DNA of 64,000 bases, taken from Trileptium ribeirensis. Its lineage: Eukaryota; Nematoda; Enoplea; Enoplida; Thoracostomopsidae. Made by a program: the position numbers and the translations under genes. The stretch's first letter is position 1. Each line of letters starts with the position of its first letter. Below the pieces are notes generated by a model. That model saw nothing but the letters and a program-made list of their open reading frames with translations, searched no databases and was not told the DNA's origin. Shown here in pieces: positions 10,801-20,318 of the stretch. The stretch is taken from NCBI GenBank assembly GCA_030248225.1, contig JASANE010030321.1:1-64000 (forward strand). The letters run 5' to 3'.

Positions 10801-11200
10801 GCAAACAAGACTTTGGAACAACAGTGTTTGTTAAACAGTCGACAAGTAACTCACAGTGAGTCAAAAAATCACGACCTAAAATGGGATCAACCACGTCAGC
10901 TATCCAAAACTTCCAGGAAAAATTTGTGTCAAACCCGTTTATTGTAAACTTGACATTTCTACGAGCAATTGGTTTAATAGGCGTGTTGTTTGCCGCTTTC
11001 ATAAGTGGAACCTGCATTTGGCAAAATGGTGCGAATTCACCAAGATTGGCAAAATGTTTTGGTAATAAGCTGCAGTCACTACCAGTATCTGCAACAAAGT
11101 ACCCAACTGAACTTGCGGCAATACGAACAGAGTTTACTCCGGTGACTGCCGCGCCCCCACCGGAGAGCTTCCATTTCCCGAACGGGCTGTCCAAGAGCAT
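7826..11200 (-). CDS. pol: Pol polyprotein: protease, reverse transcriptase, RNase H, integrase, C-terminal PWWP domain
   Basis: This is a continuous 1124-codon frame. The aspartic protease motif ADTGSDCSLLP is at residues 37-47. RT runs from about 190 to 400, with KLDLVSAFHQIP near 273 and the catalytic YMDD at 335-338. RNase H has TTDAS at 486, DRELLA at 527 and FTDHKPLL at 551. Integrase has the HPGLRGT...C..C zinc part (His671, Cys701, Cys704) and the DDE core Asp732, Asp791 and Glu827. A GPF-type segment (YAGPFKIV) is near 947. Residues about 1014-1075 form a PWWP domain: VVLAKFHGYPPWPAVVV, then VRFFGTNRYALIP. PWWP domains read H3K36-methylated nucleosomes, so this tail probably steers integration, as chromodomains do in chromoviruses. 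The first ATG lies inside gag, and Pol is more likely made by -1 frameshifting at 11173-11179 than from that ATG. The stop is TAG at 7826-7828. All catalytic residues are present. Confidence 0.95.
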   Translation of the reverse strand: MLLDSPFGKWKLSGGGAAVTGVNSVRIAASSVGYFVADTGSDCSLLPKHFANLGEFAPFCQMQVPLMKAANNTPIKPIARRNVKFTINGFDTNFSWKFWIADVVDPILGRDFLTHCELLVDCLTNTVVPKSCLLNTIRGIVSEPFSVDALLSRYSQLFQPIAATDTVRHSVKHYITTSGPPVFAKPRRPRRLGDKLRIAREHFAKLEQQGIVFRGESPWAAPLHVATKNDIAEPWRPCGDYRRLNRVTVPDRYPMPNISGITNELSNCNVFSKLDLVSAFHQIPIATEDQPKTAIITPFGLFIYRRMHFGLRNAAQSFRRLIDIALHGLPFAKAYMDDILIASKTDREHFRHLQIVFQRLEENGLRLKAKKCTFFQLKVNFVGIEVSSTGIRPVPSKVDAIGKIELPKNVKELRSFLGTAGFYHRFVKNFSDISAPLSSLTCGHKGKSSAAIQLSAEQIMSFKKIKTALMQAVTLVFPNPDADIELTTDASTKAVGAVLNQVVGSHRQPLAFFSRKLSRVEAQKSAFDRELLAIYLSLKHFNWLVGLRFKIFTDHKPLLRALEMKEPTPQQARWLSYNSEFNCTIEHLSGTQNIVADNMSRFVGALTVSFDQCIAEEQSKDESLQKFFASTESVLVERVINGVQLICDRFFRPYVPESMRHRLFQQVPGLSHPGLRGTLRLIKNDYIWPGIGKDISLWVKHCEKCQKSKITRHTKAPIGQIPTTGRFHTIHIDVVGPLPPSCGFRHLVTIVDRFTRWVEAIPVADISTESVVRALLQGWISRFGVPRAVISDRGAQFESSLWNLLMNRLGIVRKRTTSYHPASNGAVERFHRTLKNALHATCDSADWFNALPLVLLGIRSTISDQGFSPSQLVYGSNVELPVDFFVKSEHEHDVPTTLFLNKLFSAVQNFPAPRREHHAAHLVPKDLVRCSHAWVRQHSPKSSLCSRYAGPFKIVDRDDKTISLEINGNKERLSIDRVKPAFLYSELSTPTPTEHRDRETKSIESRHRTSNPAWPFDTVVLAKFHGYPPWPAVVVNPLETPLRHTAPGKFDVAVRFFGTNRYALIPAKHVFKFHSLQTKHRGLNRASRQAEDFLFGQNAFCQDSKTATSLRTKTVSFAPIAARC

Positions 11201-12483
11201 GGACTACTGCACTTCCGAGCGCGCGTGCCGAACGAAAAGTGGTAATAGCAGAATTTGCCATTCGGATTAAACCTACCCGAACTCTTACTTCTGTCCCTAC
11301 GAAAAACTGGTTTGTTTCTGGACAAATCACTATACAGAGTGCCGCTACGATTGCTAAAAGAGTTGTACTTGCCACTTCGCACACCCTGTGCACCTAAAGT
11401 TATCGCTTGTACAGCGGACGAAAGTTGCTGGATTTGATTCCTTAGACTATCAAACTCATTCCCAACTGAACACGATGGCTTAGACACAGTTGCAACTGAA
11501 GAAACGCTCCGTGGCAAGTGGCACATCATCTTGTCAGCCGCTTCAGCTAGCTTCTCTAGAGAGGTGTCGCTTGAAAATGTGCTCAATACAATTCGCACTT
11601 CGCTGGGAAGCATCTCAAAAAACCTAAACCGCACAAGATTTTCACTATTTGGTGCCAGTTCCATCAAGTGACGAAGCGCGGAAGAAGGCTTCTGGTCACC
11701 TAACATTTGCTCATTCAACAGCTTACGCAACTTTTGCTCTACTGTGTCGTCAAAATGTTTGATAATTTGATTCTTGAGTTGTTCATAAGACACAGACACC
11801 TCAGCACCACACTGCTTCAACGCTGAAACTGGAACAACGCGAAGTAGACTGTTTTTCCGCACGATCTCAGTCGTACCTGATAACATTTGATCTACAGTTT
11901 CAAACCATTTCCTGGTATCACTCTCAAAAAAATCAGGCAATTTAATAGTACGACCAACTTCTACTAAATTCTGAGCAGTGGAGCTTTGTGTTGATGGTTT
12001 AACGGACGCTAACAGTATAGAAACAATCCGATCACCATATTGATTAACCCATGCTACCAACTCATCTTTCGTCACAGTGGATGCAATTTTAAAATCAGGG
12101 GTTGTTTCGTTAAGAAGACGCAAAACAGCCTCCAGGTCCGCTTTAGTGTATTGGCTTAACTCCAACGGACCTGGGTTCAGTTCAACATCCCCAGAAAGGA
12201 TAAGGAGCCATGTTAACGCACTAGAATGCTTAGCGGACAAACGCAAACAAACAGTAAAACACTCTGACTTTACATGTTTTCTAAAAGATAATGAGCGCCT
12301 AAACAAATTTTCACTATACGGAATAGATAGCATGAGGGATACTTGAAAATGCGCAAGGCGGAACCACGGAACACAATAAAAGTTAGCTGTAGCGAATGAT
12401 TCGGTATAACTCTGCTCCCTACTTTGCGTTAAACCAATTCCACTAATTAAAATTACACGGCAAAATACTTGTGCAAGTTGCAT
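11134..12483 (-). CDS. gag: Gag protein with N-terminal 2A-terminated leader and CHCC zinc knuckle
   Basis: This is a 449-codon frame from ATG at 12483 to TAA at 11134. Residues 1-105 form a leader with a hydrophobic, signal-like start (MQLAQVFCRVILISGIGL). It ends in LLILSGDVELNPGP (93-106), a full 2A motif, so ribosomes should release the leader and restart at Pro106. Residues about 160-330 resemble the CsRn1-type Gag core: LPDFFESDTRKWFE, KLRKLLNEQMLGDQKPS, ALRHLMELA, FFEMLPSEVR and LEKLAEAADKM. Residues 412-429 form a C-x2-H-x9-C-x3-C knuckle (CYYHFSFGTRARKCSSPC), the CHCC variant of the clade. The last 22 codons overlap pol in the -1 frame. The start ATG sits about 400 nt after the 5' LTR. 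I cannot say whether the leader is secreted or inserted in a membrane. Confidence 0.93.
   Translation of the reverse strand: MQLAQVFCRVILISGIGLTQSREQSYTESFATANFYCVPWFRLAHFQVSLMLSIPYSENLFRRSLSFRKHVKSECFTVCLRLSAKHSSALTWLLILSGDVELNPGPLELSQYTKADLEAVLRLLNETTPDFKIASTVTKDELVAWVNQYGDRIVSILLASVKPSTQSSTAQNLVEVGRTIKLPDFFESDTRKWFETVDQMLSGTTEIVRKNSLLRVVPVSALKQCGAEVSVSYEQLKNQIIKHFDDTVEQKLRKLLNEQMLGDQKPSSALRHLMELAPNSENLVRFRFFEMLPSEVRIVLSTFSSDTSLEKLAEAADKMMCHLPRSVSSVATVSKPSCSVGNEFDSLRNQIQQLSSAVQAITLGAQGVRSGKYNSFSNRSGTLYSDLSRNKPVFRRDRSKSSGRFNPNGKFCYYHFSFGTRARKCSSPCSWTARSGNGSSPVGARQSPE
11137..11179 (-). promoter_or_regulatory. -1 programmed ribosomal frameshift site (gag to pol)
   Basis: In the Gag frame the heptamer G GGA AAT (X XXY YYZ pattern) lies at 11179-11173. 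A 7-nt spacer (11172-11166) separates it from a perfect 8-bp GC-rich stem CTCCGGTG/CACCGGAG (11165-11158 with 11144-11137) around a 13-nt loop. The gag stop TAA (11136-11134) follows the stem directly. The offset between the gag and pol frames is -1, as required. Confidence 0.88.
12166..12207 (-). other. 2A-like ribosome-skipping peptide in Gag
   Basis: The codons read LLILSGDVELNPGP (Gag residues 93-106). The D-V-E-x-N-P-G-P core is complete and is preceded by a leucine-rich helix with serine-glycine, as in active 2A peptides of several non-LTR retrotransposons and of some invertebrate genes. The skip would fall between Gly105 and Pro106. Confidence 0.9.
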
Positions 12484-12860
12484 GATTCGCTCGTTATCGT
12501 CCTAAATCAATTACATGACTTCAAATTAGCTAGCCATCCTTTTAAACTTACCTTAATTGGCGGTCGAATAGCTATAAGCCTTGCTAAATTACTTATATTT
12601 CCCCAACGCTTGAAAAAGACGCCTGTGAAATCACACTACCGTCAAACTGACATAGAAAACAAAAGTTGTTTACCATGACAAAAGAAACACTGAAACATCC
12701 GATCACTTTCTTCAATACTCGATGTCGACTCACGAAAGGTCGCCCGGGCTCGAACAACGACAAATTGTCAATTATGGACGACTGCGGAATTGAATAAGAC
12801 TTCGCCAGACTGAGATCGCCGACGAAATAATTGAGCTTTGAATAGGCTGAATGATACCGA

Positions 12861-12878
12861 ATCACGTCGGGTTCACCA
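12861..12878 (-). other. Primer-binding site, tRNA-Trp type
   Basis: The plus strand here reads ATCACGTCGGGTTCACCA, which equals the 3' end of animal tRNA-Trp plus CCA except for one base (T where the vertebrate tRNA I recall has G). It lies three bases inside the 5' LTR, the expected place for minus-strand DNA priming. A Trp primer is typical of CsRn1-clade elements. Confidence 0.85.
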
Positions 12879-12881
12879 TCT

Positions 12882-13313
12882 TGTAGGGTTTATTGTTTTG
12901 GCAAGCATAATTGCATTATTTTCTATTGATAAAGTTTAGTATTTTGTTAACAATGTGAGCGCTACTCAATAAACAAAATAGTAACGAAATACCAATCGAT
13001 ATTGCTACAAAACTATTACTAACGTAACAAAAAGTTGTTGAAACGGCTTAGTTCATCATACGAAACGCTCAGTAACAACGGCGCAAAAGGGATGAGTTAT
13101 AAGTCGTCTCTTGATGATTGCCACATCCCACTGAACCAAAATCTTTTAAACTATGCGGCCCTTTTAACAACTTATTCCATGCACTCATGCAAATTAGCAG
13201 AAAGCTAGCTCAATTCACTTTATACAACTAAAACATGTATTTACTACATATTTAGGCTAACGTTTCAACAGTATGCAAAATAATTTTTGGTGAAGAAAAC
13301 TGAATACCTCACA
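12882..13313 (-). repeat. 5' LTR of the Gypsy element
   Basis: This is the partner of the LTR at 6192-6622. The few differences include both poly(A) signals of the 3' copy, which here read AATAGA and AACAAA. The TATAAA box is kept. This LTR would drive transcription leftward through gag and pol. Confidence 0.93.
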
Positions 13314-13664
13314 CTAATACCGACAGTCTCACATAAATTGAACTGTTATCAAAATTCAGATCTAATCTGTGCACTCTGACAAATTTGGAAAGTAAGTTGT
13401 GAAAGTTTTGAGGAATTTGGTCCGAATTGCGTCATATGCTATACTCATGATTTAAATTCTCTGATCCTACATTTAAAAATGTAGAGTGCTGAAACACTTT
13501 GAACCGAGGTGTCGAGGCTCAGATGACTTAAGATCGCCGTTATAAGCGATACTATCCTTATTAAGTTGTAATTTTGTTTTATTATGACTTTATTTAAATA
13601 AATTTTAGGCGTGTTTGTAATACTCCGCCAACAGGATAAGCCACCCAATGTTAGATATGACAAA

Positions 13665-13860
13665 TGTGTCAACATACGAAAGAAAGGGTTACTTGAGCGA
13701 TAGTCTAAATTTTATCTAACTCCTTCTGAAACCAAATCGTAGTTTATACTATTTTGAACGAACTTTTGCTCCGGCTTCGGACTGAACCCAGATCGCCCTT
13801 TGTAACTCTTCTACGCTAGCCACAACGCTGTTTAGGAGCTGTTGCTCGGTTCCTTAATGC
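13665..13860 (+). repeat. Dispersed repeat, copy 1 (partner at 20319-20517)
   Basis: It starts 'gtgtcaacatacgaaagaaag' in form and ends 'agctgttgctcggttcctta', words shared with 20319-20517 in the same orientation at roughly 75% identity. Right after it, 13862-13895 carries an inverted copy of a 35-bp word (ggatggtaggggcgcaccttaag type) that also occurs at about 20206-20240 and 44329-44362. The repeat is not recognised as a named family. Confidence 0.7.
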
Positions 13861-14384
13861 ATGAGTAAACTTAATATGCGCCCCTTACCATCCTATTTTG
13901 TCATCACCGATTAGCGTTAAGTTGTTCAATGAACCGCCGATCACTAATAATTAGAAGGAACACAATTTTGTGCTTTTGGGAAACAAACTCAAAATGTTAA
14001 TGAACACGAAACTGCTTGACTACTAATTCGTGCCAAAACGTTCGGGTATGCGTGAATGACTGTTTCGTCTATCATCGTATGTGTTATCTTTGCTACCAAA
14101 CACAAACCCTTTTCTGCATGCTTTCGTTCGTGAACAAAAGCTATATTATAATATATACCTGCAGTAATGTTAGTTCACGAACGTAAAGTGAAATCATCAG
14201 TTCCTAAATTTAAATACAATGATAATCCGTTCGCTAACGTCGGCATGTCATAGTGAACACTTACATATATACCAGCCCGCAAGTACAATAACGTGGCCGT
14301 TTACTGTCTTTACTGCACAACTTTAGTTCGCGAACAAACGCAGCATGTAGTTCACGTCCAATTATTATTGCATATAATTGTCAT

Positions 14385-14600
14385 GCTATGGGGGTAGAGA
14401 GGCCCAAATTTTTCCAGGGGGTCGGTCGAGAAGACCTTACCGCCATATGTTTCGCCTATGAGTTCAGTTTTCCCCCTTCCGGGGGGGGGCGGTCTGCTAC
14501 GCACCTCAATCTCAAGGTACGTCCTGACTTTTCGGACTCGGGGAGTGGGGGGAGGGAGCATGAACCCCAACCCAAACTCCACCATTGCAGCAGACCCTCT
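14385..14600 (-). mobile_element. Possible hAT-type MITE or fragment
   Basis: Read on the minus strand, one edge begins CAGTGGCGGATCCAGAG, a start found on many animal hAT-like elements and MITEs. A GC-rich body with a run of nine G follows. The other end is not clear and no target duplication was confirmed. Open frames across it on both strands reflect its base composition and are not genes. Confidence 0.4.
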
Positions 14601-14929
14601 CTGGATCCGCCACTGTATATCAGTATAATACCTTAGCTTTATAGGTAGCATGTTTGCGCAAATTCAAATGCGTGGTAGTACAGACATTTTTAACTGAGCT
14701 TGAAGTGCAGCGCACACAACGTAAATCTGAGAGTACGAAAATTCGATTGGTTTTTAAATATTTATATACAATTGTCCGCTTAGAATTAGGATTCGAAATC
14801 CGAGCATGTGCAGCTAAATATGTGTCTAAACACATTTAATGCTATATATTGCAGAAATGAAGCCGGGTCATCGGGTTACATCAGGATACTTTCGCAGTCC
14901 TATCAAGGTAGCCGGTACTTGCCGGGCGC

Positions 14930-15110
14930 GAGCTAATCAGTGGTAACCCCCTGGCGGCCAAAATTTTCCTAGGGATGTCGGTCGTAAAATAGCGGTGAGG
15001 ACCTTTTTTGGCCGCCGGAGGCATATTTTCGCCCATGGGTTCACTTATCGCCGCGAAAAAAGTGAGGGGGGGTTCGGACCTCAGGGGGTAACTCCCTACC
15101 GGCATGCATG
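14930..15110 (+). repeat. GC-rich dispersed repeat, copy A (partner at 19545-19740)
   Basis: It shares 'ggtaaccccc', 'aaaatttt', 'ggtcgt.aa', 'tatattttcgccYatgggttcactt' and 'gggggt.acYccctaRcg' in the same order with 19545-19740. The GC-rich edges stand out from the AT-rich surroundings. Its 'tttcgccta' core also resembles the element at 14385-14600, so the three may be one family. Confidence 0.6.
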
Positions 15111-15399
15111 TGTTAAGTTTAGACTAAATAATCGGCCGATACCGATTAGTTGTTAACCGAGTGATCGGTAATCGGTGTTTTTTCTTATCGGTACATCTCT
15201 AATTTATACTAAACAAACGGCGTTCGCGAACCACTTTCTACGTGTATTCGATAAAAAATCACAACTACACATACCTCCAAACGCTTGTTTTATGGATATT
15301 ACAAACTTTTATATTTATACTAAACAAAAAGCGTTCGCGAACCGCTTACCGCTTGTGCACTTAACATATATAGTTCGCGAACGTTACCGTTGGTTATAG

Positions 15400-18300
15400 T
15401 TGGATTGGACAAAGCGCAAAAAAGTTGAGTTAAATTAAAATTGAAACGTATGAGCAGGGGTGTCTACATGGAGGCCCCCAGTTCGAATCATGAAAGTAAG
15501 AATTTCTAAGCACAGGTATGTTGTCACTTTTGAGCATACAGGCCAACGGTGGACCATGTCAGGAGAGGTAAAAGGACCGGCGGGTGTAGAGCCAACCCCA
15601 AGCGTGATGGGTGCCCCCAATTCGAATTTTTAAAATATGAATTTCTGAATATAGCAAAGTTGTGGCCCCTCAGAGAGTGCTGATGCTGGTAAATTATATA
15701 CGCCGAATATGAGCAGGTTCCTGGTATGGGCAATACCTCAAATTAATATCTTAAGAGATTGCATTTTTTGAAAACACGATAGCAATATAGAACTCATCAA
15801 TTCAATAAATAGATGTTATATCACAAAATAATTGTATTTCAAAGTATTTATATGCAGTGATCATATTTGGCATACTTCCCTAGTTTAGATTTCGCTGGCC
15901 AGGGGTTACCCCCTGTGTTGGCCGCCATCCTTCCGGCATCACAACCCAGCTGCATGTATGCTTTATTTAAACTGTTGCTCTAGCGTCATTCATTTCCAAC
16001 AACTGCATACTTCTGCATATATGCATACTGCTTATTTTAGAGCTATGTTTTGAATGTAGTCGTTTCCAATATATATTATTCATGGTTGCTACATAAAATT
16101 TCTGTTTTGCTGATGAATTTTAAGATAAATGATGCGTGTAAAAAGAATACTTTGTTGGACATTTTAACATTGGTATTTAGTCGAAAATTGGGAGTATGAA
16201 CCAAAATTTGTCTCTATAATTTGCACGATACGCTGTGCACATTTTGTTACAAGAACGTATTTTATTATAATTTTAAACATAAAACTCGTGTCTTTCTGGT
16301 GGGGGAGACGCTGCATCGTCTCTAGTTTCGGTTGGTGCAACCTATTTAGTTACGGCGGCGAAGCGCGTTTCTAAATAGGACTGATCTACTATAGGAAACC
16401 TTACAACAAGCTGGCGCCCCCCCACAGAAATTATCAAGGACGCCCCTTTTCTAATAATGCTAATGTACACTGTCGGAAAAATATTCACAAAAAGTAGCAT
16501 ATCACACATATTTTAAATGTTGGCAGACCAGACATCAATGCTAAACGAAATCGCGCGCACTACACAAACCGCTGTGTTTTACAAGCTAATTTGCATAAAA
16601 GAGTTTAATACCGCTGTGTCTTTTCTGAGAAATTATATAAAATTTACATAAGCTTCAACCGATAAATTTCGGTAGTTCTCTATACTGCGCCGGTGGGAAT
16701 TTTCCTGGCGTGAAATCCTGATGATAAACAGTAAAATTCGCTCTCGATTTAATATAGTTATTTATAGCTTTCGTATAACGTTTGTCACTATTCGTTTCTG
16801 CTTGAATTGTAATATTCATTGATCTTGCATCCAATATCATATCAATCTTTGTCGGGTTCATGACATTATTTTCGTCACTGACTTTCAGATCTTGTTGGTC
16901 CCAATATCCTCGAGCGTACAGTAGTCCTTGAGTACGTGATGACGTCCTTGAGTACGTTTATGACTGCCGCGTACCAGAATGTTCAGCAATAAAACCTAAT
17001 GGTATATAAATGAAGGAACCCCAACAGTTCCTGCATAGCATCTAGTCTGGTGCCAAAGTTGGAAAATTGTCAGTGACAAAGAAAATGTTTACGCATAGAA
17101 TTTCTGGAATTTTGTATTTCAGTTGGTCTCATACACGGACTTCATGAACTATAAAAATACTGAGGTGCAATATGAGTATTTGTAGCTGCAAAAGCACATT
17201 AGGTAGAAACTACCGATCCCACAGAAGCACGAAAAAGCTGGTGCCACAAACGTAACTGGACCACAAAGCGATAACACCAACGCAAAGAGCCGCAGTCGGA
17301 ACGTATACTTGTATATGTAACCCAATTTTATGTCAGAGCAGTCGTTTTTTACTTTTAAAAAAATTTAAACTATCTCCTAATCTCCTAAAAGTTTAATTTT
17401 CTTAGTTTTAACGATAGCGTCATCGGTTAAGTTGACGCATTAGATGTGCTGGTTTTATAGTTTAAGCGCGCAATGGTTTAATGTTACACCTCTGGGCGGA
17501 TCCAGGTAGCAGAATACTTATTTTTAGCTTTCACAGTTATTGTTGTGCTGCGAGGGAAGCGAGTGACGATTATATGATATGCGCCCACTGATAAATTTAT
17601 CAGTGTCGGTCCGTCGGTCCGGATGTCCGTGGCAGAATAACTCGGGAACGAGCGAAAATATTCTGATACAGTCTTTTGCATAGCCTGTTATGCCCCGAAT
17701 GCCCGCAGCCCAAGTTTTGCTTAAATTTGTCGATAAATCATGTTAGGTTATGCAGGTTTGTTTACATGAGGAGATCCATTATAACGGCATTTAAATGTGA
17801 ATACATTACGACATATATCTCCTAATCTATGATACGCATCAAAAACGAAAGGCACACCTGTCGTTTCGACGAGATCTACGCCATTGTGGCTACCAGCTGC
17901 GACGGTACGTAGTAAATGATACAATGGGCCTACTCCTAACCTATATTATATGTACATTTATATCAATTTTAAAACCAAGAAATTATATCGCACATGTTTA
18001 ACTATTAATTCCAGTGCCTTAAAACAAAACTACCCTTTTCAGGACTGTAGGAGCTGGAAAAAAACAAGAGTCTGTTGTTGAAAAGTGCGAAAAGTGTTTC
18101 CTACGTCTATACTAAGCCTAACCCTGCCAAAGCTTACCTTCGGTACCTATATAAGGCTTAGATTATATCTCAGAGGCGCACCACCCGTTGGAGTCGCAGA
18201 GATCGGGACCCACGCTTTTTGGGGAAACTCAGTTATAGACGTGAACTACTAGGTGACTTTGGAGCTATCGGTCCCAACACTTTTCACGAACCTGCTGCAC

Positions 18301-19380
18301 CCGTGTTATATCTAAACCTAGGTCGGGGGCAGCTGTTGCCCGCAGCCCCGCACTAACTTGTTCTTTTTCTAACAACCCCAAAAGGTTACTTGGGTTATGA
18401 ATCTGGTTAGAAATTTGGTTTCTACAGACGTAGGATTCCTATAGAGTTATGTTCTACTAGTTTCTTGAAGGCGTACACGCAAACAGAAACATAAGATTTA
18501 TAATATGGTTTTGAATTACAACTGAAATACAAGGATTGTATGCTACGCGGTATTGATTGCTCAGGGCCTACAGACTTGCTTCTCAACAGTTTGTCGTTTG
18601 AAAAGTAAAGTCTGAAATTATCTAATACATAAACCATAAGTTTGAGTGTGTTTCGAATTCATAAATCCGAAGTATGAGTGCTGCACTTTCAGTTATATTA
18701 CCAGCAAGATGTGGTTTATTAATGTAGCCAGGTCAAAACTAATTTAAACGGTCGGAAATTTATGTAGTGCCTTTCGGGCATAGTTTTAATCATTTCTCTG
18801 ACCATGTTTTGTATTTTCAAGTAAAGTTTCGTACTTGAAAGTTTGGAATGAGCGAAGATTAGGGGCTGTAGAAGTTCATGTTTTAATGGACTACTGGCTC
18901 TAATGTTTCTGGTGTTTACAGTTTTCTTGTTTCTTGATTAAAACACGAATAAATGCTCGTAGGCCGTCAAATTGATTGGAGTAATTGAGCGGGGCAGGGG
19001 ACCCCCTGTGGTATTCCTCAATTGGCTCGGCCTAATACTCCTCGGGGTCCACGTAGAGGATCTGTTGCTCACTGGCCGCATTAAACGCATTGGTGGTGTG
19101 GTTTGTATGCGCAGATCTTAGGAGATGAACACTCTGACTTTTTCTTTTTAGTGCAGGAAATAATCCCAGCGTTCCTGTGAGCTTGTAATTGTGTGTTTGA
19201 CTCTGTTTCAAAATTGCGTGCGAAGACGCTGCGACAAGCGTAGTAGGAAATATATTGTAGTAGAAACATGGTTGTCGTTTGTGAATCCAGCAGATAAGTA
19301 GATTAGTTTAAGATATATATTACATAAGGCGCGCAAGCAAGATGGATCGCTGTGCCAGGTAGTGTTAATCTTTCAGGGGT
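15400..19380. other. No recognised gene; weak local duplications
   Basis: A diverged two-copy repeat lies at 15460-15680 ('gcccccaRttcgaat ... gaatttct' about 130 bp apart). A short word at 18345-18400 recurs near 20735-20785. Otherwise this is AT-rich unique sequence. No open frame here shows protein-family features. Confidence 0.4.
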
Positions 19381-19544
19381 GAGTGGCTGGCGGCAATTGG
19401 CGCGGGTGACCTCCTTACTTTTCGAACTCGCGGGTCGGGTGTGTACTTCGGCGGTACCCCTGTCTCATGTATAAATATATTTTATACATGCCCAAGGTCG
19501 GTCATACCAGGGAGGTGTATGAAGGGGTTGCATGGGGTGTCGCC

Positions 19545-19740
19545 ACCCCTGCTGGGTAACCCCTGTCAGCAAAAATTTTTGAAAATGGGGTTCGGTCGTC
19601 AAGACATTTTTTGGTCCCCGATGGTATATTTTCGCCTATGGCTTCACTTCTGTCTAGGGTGGTGTGAGGGCACCTGCGAACTTCCCACCCCAGGAGGGTG
19701 ACCCCCTAGCGTTTCGGCCGCAGGGGGAGTGGGTAACCCT
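19545..19740 (+). repeat. GC-rich dispersed repeat, copy B
   Basis: This is the partner of 14930-15110 in the same orientation, with the shared 'tatattttcgcctatgg' core and G/C-run edges. It creates an 86-codon chance frame on the plus strand. Confidence 0.6.
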
Positions 19741-19795
19741 CTAACCCCCTTTGCGCGCCTATTGGCAAGTAAAATAGTAGCCGTTTCACGAATGC

Positions 19796-20178
19796 GTTCG
19801 CGAACCTTAGTGTTTATATACATCCAAGCATCTATTAGTGTGTGCACAATACACATGCGTTCGCGAACGTGTTGTTTTCCTGTGCTAAGAAACAGAAGTT
19901 CGCGAACTTATGTATATTGGTATTACTACAGTGTATCGATGTGTGCTAACTAGGTGGATTATTCCGCATTTAAAGAACTATGTTAGCGAACACAAATATA
20001 CGGATCTCAATACGCAGAATTTTGCGCTTGAGAACGTAAATAGTACCATATACCAAAGAGTGGCAGTACGTTAACTGAACAGACAAACGGCCGTTTTATC
20101 ATCGGGCAGTCATAGTTAAACTAACAGAATTCGACGAATGTATGATAGGGTGTTAAAAACCACATTGTGTTCACGAAC
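19796..20178. repeat. GTTCGCGAAC palindromes (second cluster)
   Basis: Exact palindromes start at 19796, 19859 and 19898, and GTTCACGAAC is at 20169. The surroundings resemble the first cluster at 14126-15382, and the dispersed repeat follows within 150 bp, as part of the same repeat landscape. Confidence 0.75.
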
Positions 20179-20318
20179 AAAGTTTGTACATCGGGTCAAA
20201 AGAGGATGGTAGGGGTCGCACCTTAAGTTTACTCGCGCATAAGGAGTTTCACACCACGAAAGGACAACGCAAGTGTACATGCTCGCCGAACGAAAAACTC
20301 GGAAATTCGCGACGCACG

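Larger units (their letters stand above)
6192..13313 (-). mobile_element. Full-length Ty3/Gypsy LTR retrotransposon, CsRn1 clade, with accessory domains
   Basis: This is a 7.1-kb element on the minus strand. Its order is 5' LTR (12882-13313), tRNA-Trp-type primer site (12861-12878), gag (12483-11134), pol (11200-7826), a third reading frame (about 7704-6736) and 3' LTR (6192-6622). The LTRs begin TG and end CA on both strands and are about 98% identical, so the insertion is young. The protease-RT-RNase H-integrase order is that of Ty3/Gypsy. The CHCC zinc knuckle in Gag and the Trp primer are hallmarks of the CsRn1 clade, first described in a liver fluke and known in other animals. Gag and Pol frames are unbroken. 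No matching target-site duplication is visible: GAGAG lies left of the element and CTAAT right of it. This suggests recombination between copies or a boundary shift. Extra equipment is a 2A peptide, a PWWP tail on integrase, and NADAR plus SGNH domains in the third frame. Confidence 0.95.
14126..15382. repeat. Repeat region with GTTCGCGAAC palindromes (first cluster)
   Basis: Exact GTTCGCGAAC occurs at 14326, 15222, 15333 and 15373, and one-mismatch forms at 14126 and 14173. At 15200-15350 the palindrome sits in a unit that starts 'tatactaaacaaa' and recurs after about 111 bp. The region also contains the GC-rich repeats listed separately. No coding function is seen. Confidence 0.75.

Noticed and set aside
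7826..12483. An env gene or a retrovirus of a vertebrate type
   Set aside because: There is no surface or transmembrane envelope protein; the third ORF encodes NADAR and SGNH-type enzyme domains, and the domain order of Pol with the CHCC Gag knuckle is Ty3/Gypsy, CsRn1 clade.
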